33,036 bases of DNA from Chara braunii (taxonomy: Eukaryota; Streptophyta; Charophyceae; Charales; Characeae): NCBI GenBank assembly GCA_003427395.1, contig BFEA01000088.1:1320017-1353052 (forward strand), given 5' to 3'. The notes below the pieces were generated by a model. That model saw only the letters and a list, made by a program, of their open reading frames with translations, had not been told where the DNA came from and ran no database searches. The position numbers and the translations under genes are program-made. Shown in pieces: positions 32,136-33,036 of this stretch; the first letter of the stretch is position 1; every line of letters starts with the position of its first letter.

Positions 32136-32439
32136 ATTTTATGCAAAATGTATCAAACGGCTCGCCACACCGTGGACACAAGTTGTGGAGAGTGTTTTCA
32201 GTTTCCCCGCCTGTGCACGGCAGTTTGTGGAGAGTGGTCCTTCGGACCCTCCAGAAACTGATTCACGACGAGTTTTGTCGGGCCGGGGCTCGAGACCAGG
32301 CAACATCTGGGCAATATCGTAGTTGGCATTGTGGCGAGCAGCCGCCACGGCAAGGGCTGCTTGTGGGCCCCCGTGGGACCACCTCCCGCCTACCCTCCAG
32401 CAGTCGGGAAAGTTCTGCTTGCCTACAGCGCGCATCAAG
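32136..32439. other. Unassigned sequence
   Basis: GTTGTGGAGAG and GGACCCTCCAGAAACTG near 32182-32260 loosely echo TTTTGTGGAGAG and GACCCTCCACAAAA near 25672-25710, left of the retroelement, again suggesting one disrupted repeat. No gene supported. Confidence 0.4.
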
Positions 32440-32730
32440 TGCGGACTGTGCACGTCAAGTGTGGCCGTTGCAAGTGTGGCCGTGCGTGCTTGGCGGTGAA
32501 CTTGGCGGTGAACTCGCAGTGCATTTGCGTTTGGCAGCAGGCAACGTCGGCATGTGCTCATGGCAGCAGAGCGGGTGGCATGTGCACTTGGCAGTGAGTG
32601 CGCGTGGGATGTTTACTTGGCAGCGAGCGCCCTTGGCATGTGGCGACTTGGCAGGTAGCGCGCGTGGCATGTGCGCTTGGCTGAGCTCGGTTGGCATTGC
32701 ATTGATGGCGTTGGCAGGCAAGGCTTCGGC
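32440..32730 (+). repeat. Degenerate tandem repeat, CTTGGCA(G)/GTGGCATGTG type
   Basis: Phrases of the form GTGGCATGTG(C/-)(A/G)CTTGGCAG(T/C)GAGTGCGC recur about every 30-37 bp, near 32575, 32604, 32634 and 32668. More diverged GTGTGGCCG and CTTGGCGGTGAA doublets lie near 32459-32513. The long plus-strand frame over it (32012-32977) has repeat-driven composition and is not accepted as a gene. Confidence 0.65.
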
Positions 32731-33036
32731 AGCATGTTCACCTGCGGAACAAGCAAGCAGCTTGGCATGGTTCATTTGCGCCCGACGACACACACGATGC
32801 GCTATGGGGCAGACAGCAGTGTGGTCGCAATGGCATTATGCAGAGAAAAAAGTATCTGGACGGCATCGCAAAACAGATACATTTAAGAATCTTGCCTTCT
32901 ATAAATGTTTCTTCTTTCCTTGTCTTTTTGTCCTTTTTTTTTTCGAACAGCCCTCGTCTCGCACAACAACGTTGTGAAAAAAATCACACTCAATAAAGAA
33001 CAGAGAGGAATGACATGGACGGGAATGAGCTGAAAA
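32731..33036. other. Unassigned sequence to window end
   Basis: No supported feature. A T run at 32934-32942 and AATAAA near 32992 are present without an associated gene. Confidence 0.45.

Noticed and set aside
32012-32977. 321-codon plus-strand frame, the longest in the window
   Set aside because: It starts in the retroelement 3' end, crosses GTTGCAC repeats and a degenerate tandem array, and has repeat-driven Ala/Cys/Trp-rich composition without any domain.

Overview
The window looks like gene-poor nuclear DNA from a plant-lineage eukaryote with a large, repeat-rich genome. I found no intact host gene, no rRNA, no complete tRNA gene and no CRISPR array. Supported content is almost all transposable-element debris, short non-autonomous elements, tandem repeats, microsatellites and hairpin-forming DNA. 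The taxonomic hints are a tRNA-Met-type primer-binding site as in plant LTR retrotransposons, CT/CA/TTC microsatellites, hAT- and Harbinger-like miniature elements, and tRNA-derived SINE heads. The retroelement ORFs resemble, from memory only, proteins I associate with charophyte (Chara-like) genomes. That assignment is a guess.

Layout. 1-135 is a CT microsatellite. 1.5-5.3 kb holds four pieces of one dispersed repeat family (A forward, B forward fragment, C inverted, D forward). A and C share a 53-codon frame whose differences are mostly synonymous. 5.3-6.4 kb holds a Harbinger-like MITE and short mosaic repeats. 7.2-8.5 kb has tRNA-like SINE heads and then a dense run of near-perfect hairpins. 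8.7-10.9 kb has degenerate tandem repeats, including a 230-bp duplication. 11.4-11.8 kb is microsatellite (A, TTGA, CA). 11.8-16.1 kb is a giant inverted repeat: two 5' halves of one LTR retrotransposon (LTR, primer-binding site, leader, broken first ORF) facing each other around a 49-bp spacer. 18.4-19.8 kb holds two tandem arrays; the second is a striking array of 14 hairpins with an almost invariant AACTTAT loop, organised as a 383-bp six-hairpin higher-order repeat. 21.4-21.8 kb is a CT microsatellite with an assembly gap of 152 N.

The right end (25.9-32.1 kb) is a decayed Penelope-like retroelement. A truncated 3' copy (25949-26524) is followed directly by a longer copy (26525-32058) ending in the same roughly 560-bp sequence. 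This is the head-to-tail layout that gives Penelope-like elements their pseudo-LTRs. Both 3' copies carry a hammerhead-ribozyme-like motif. The longer copy encodes a gag-like ORF1 (CCHC knuckle, Gly/Asn-rich segment, coiled coil) with five in-frame stops after the knuckle, and a reverse transcriptase with recognisable motifs A, B and C broken by stops and frameshifts. A 618-bp non-autonomous hAT element with an 8-bp target duplication sits inside the RT region.

The most interesting signals are the covarying hairpin array, the hammerhead-like motifs, the convergent LTR-element inverted repeat, the constrained frame in repeat family A/C, and the hairpin chain near 8 kb.
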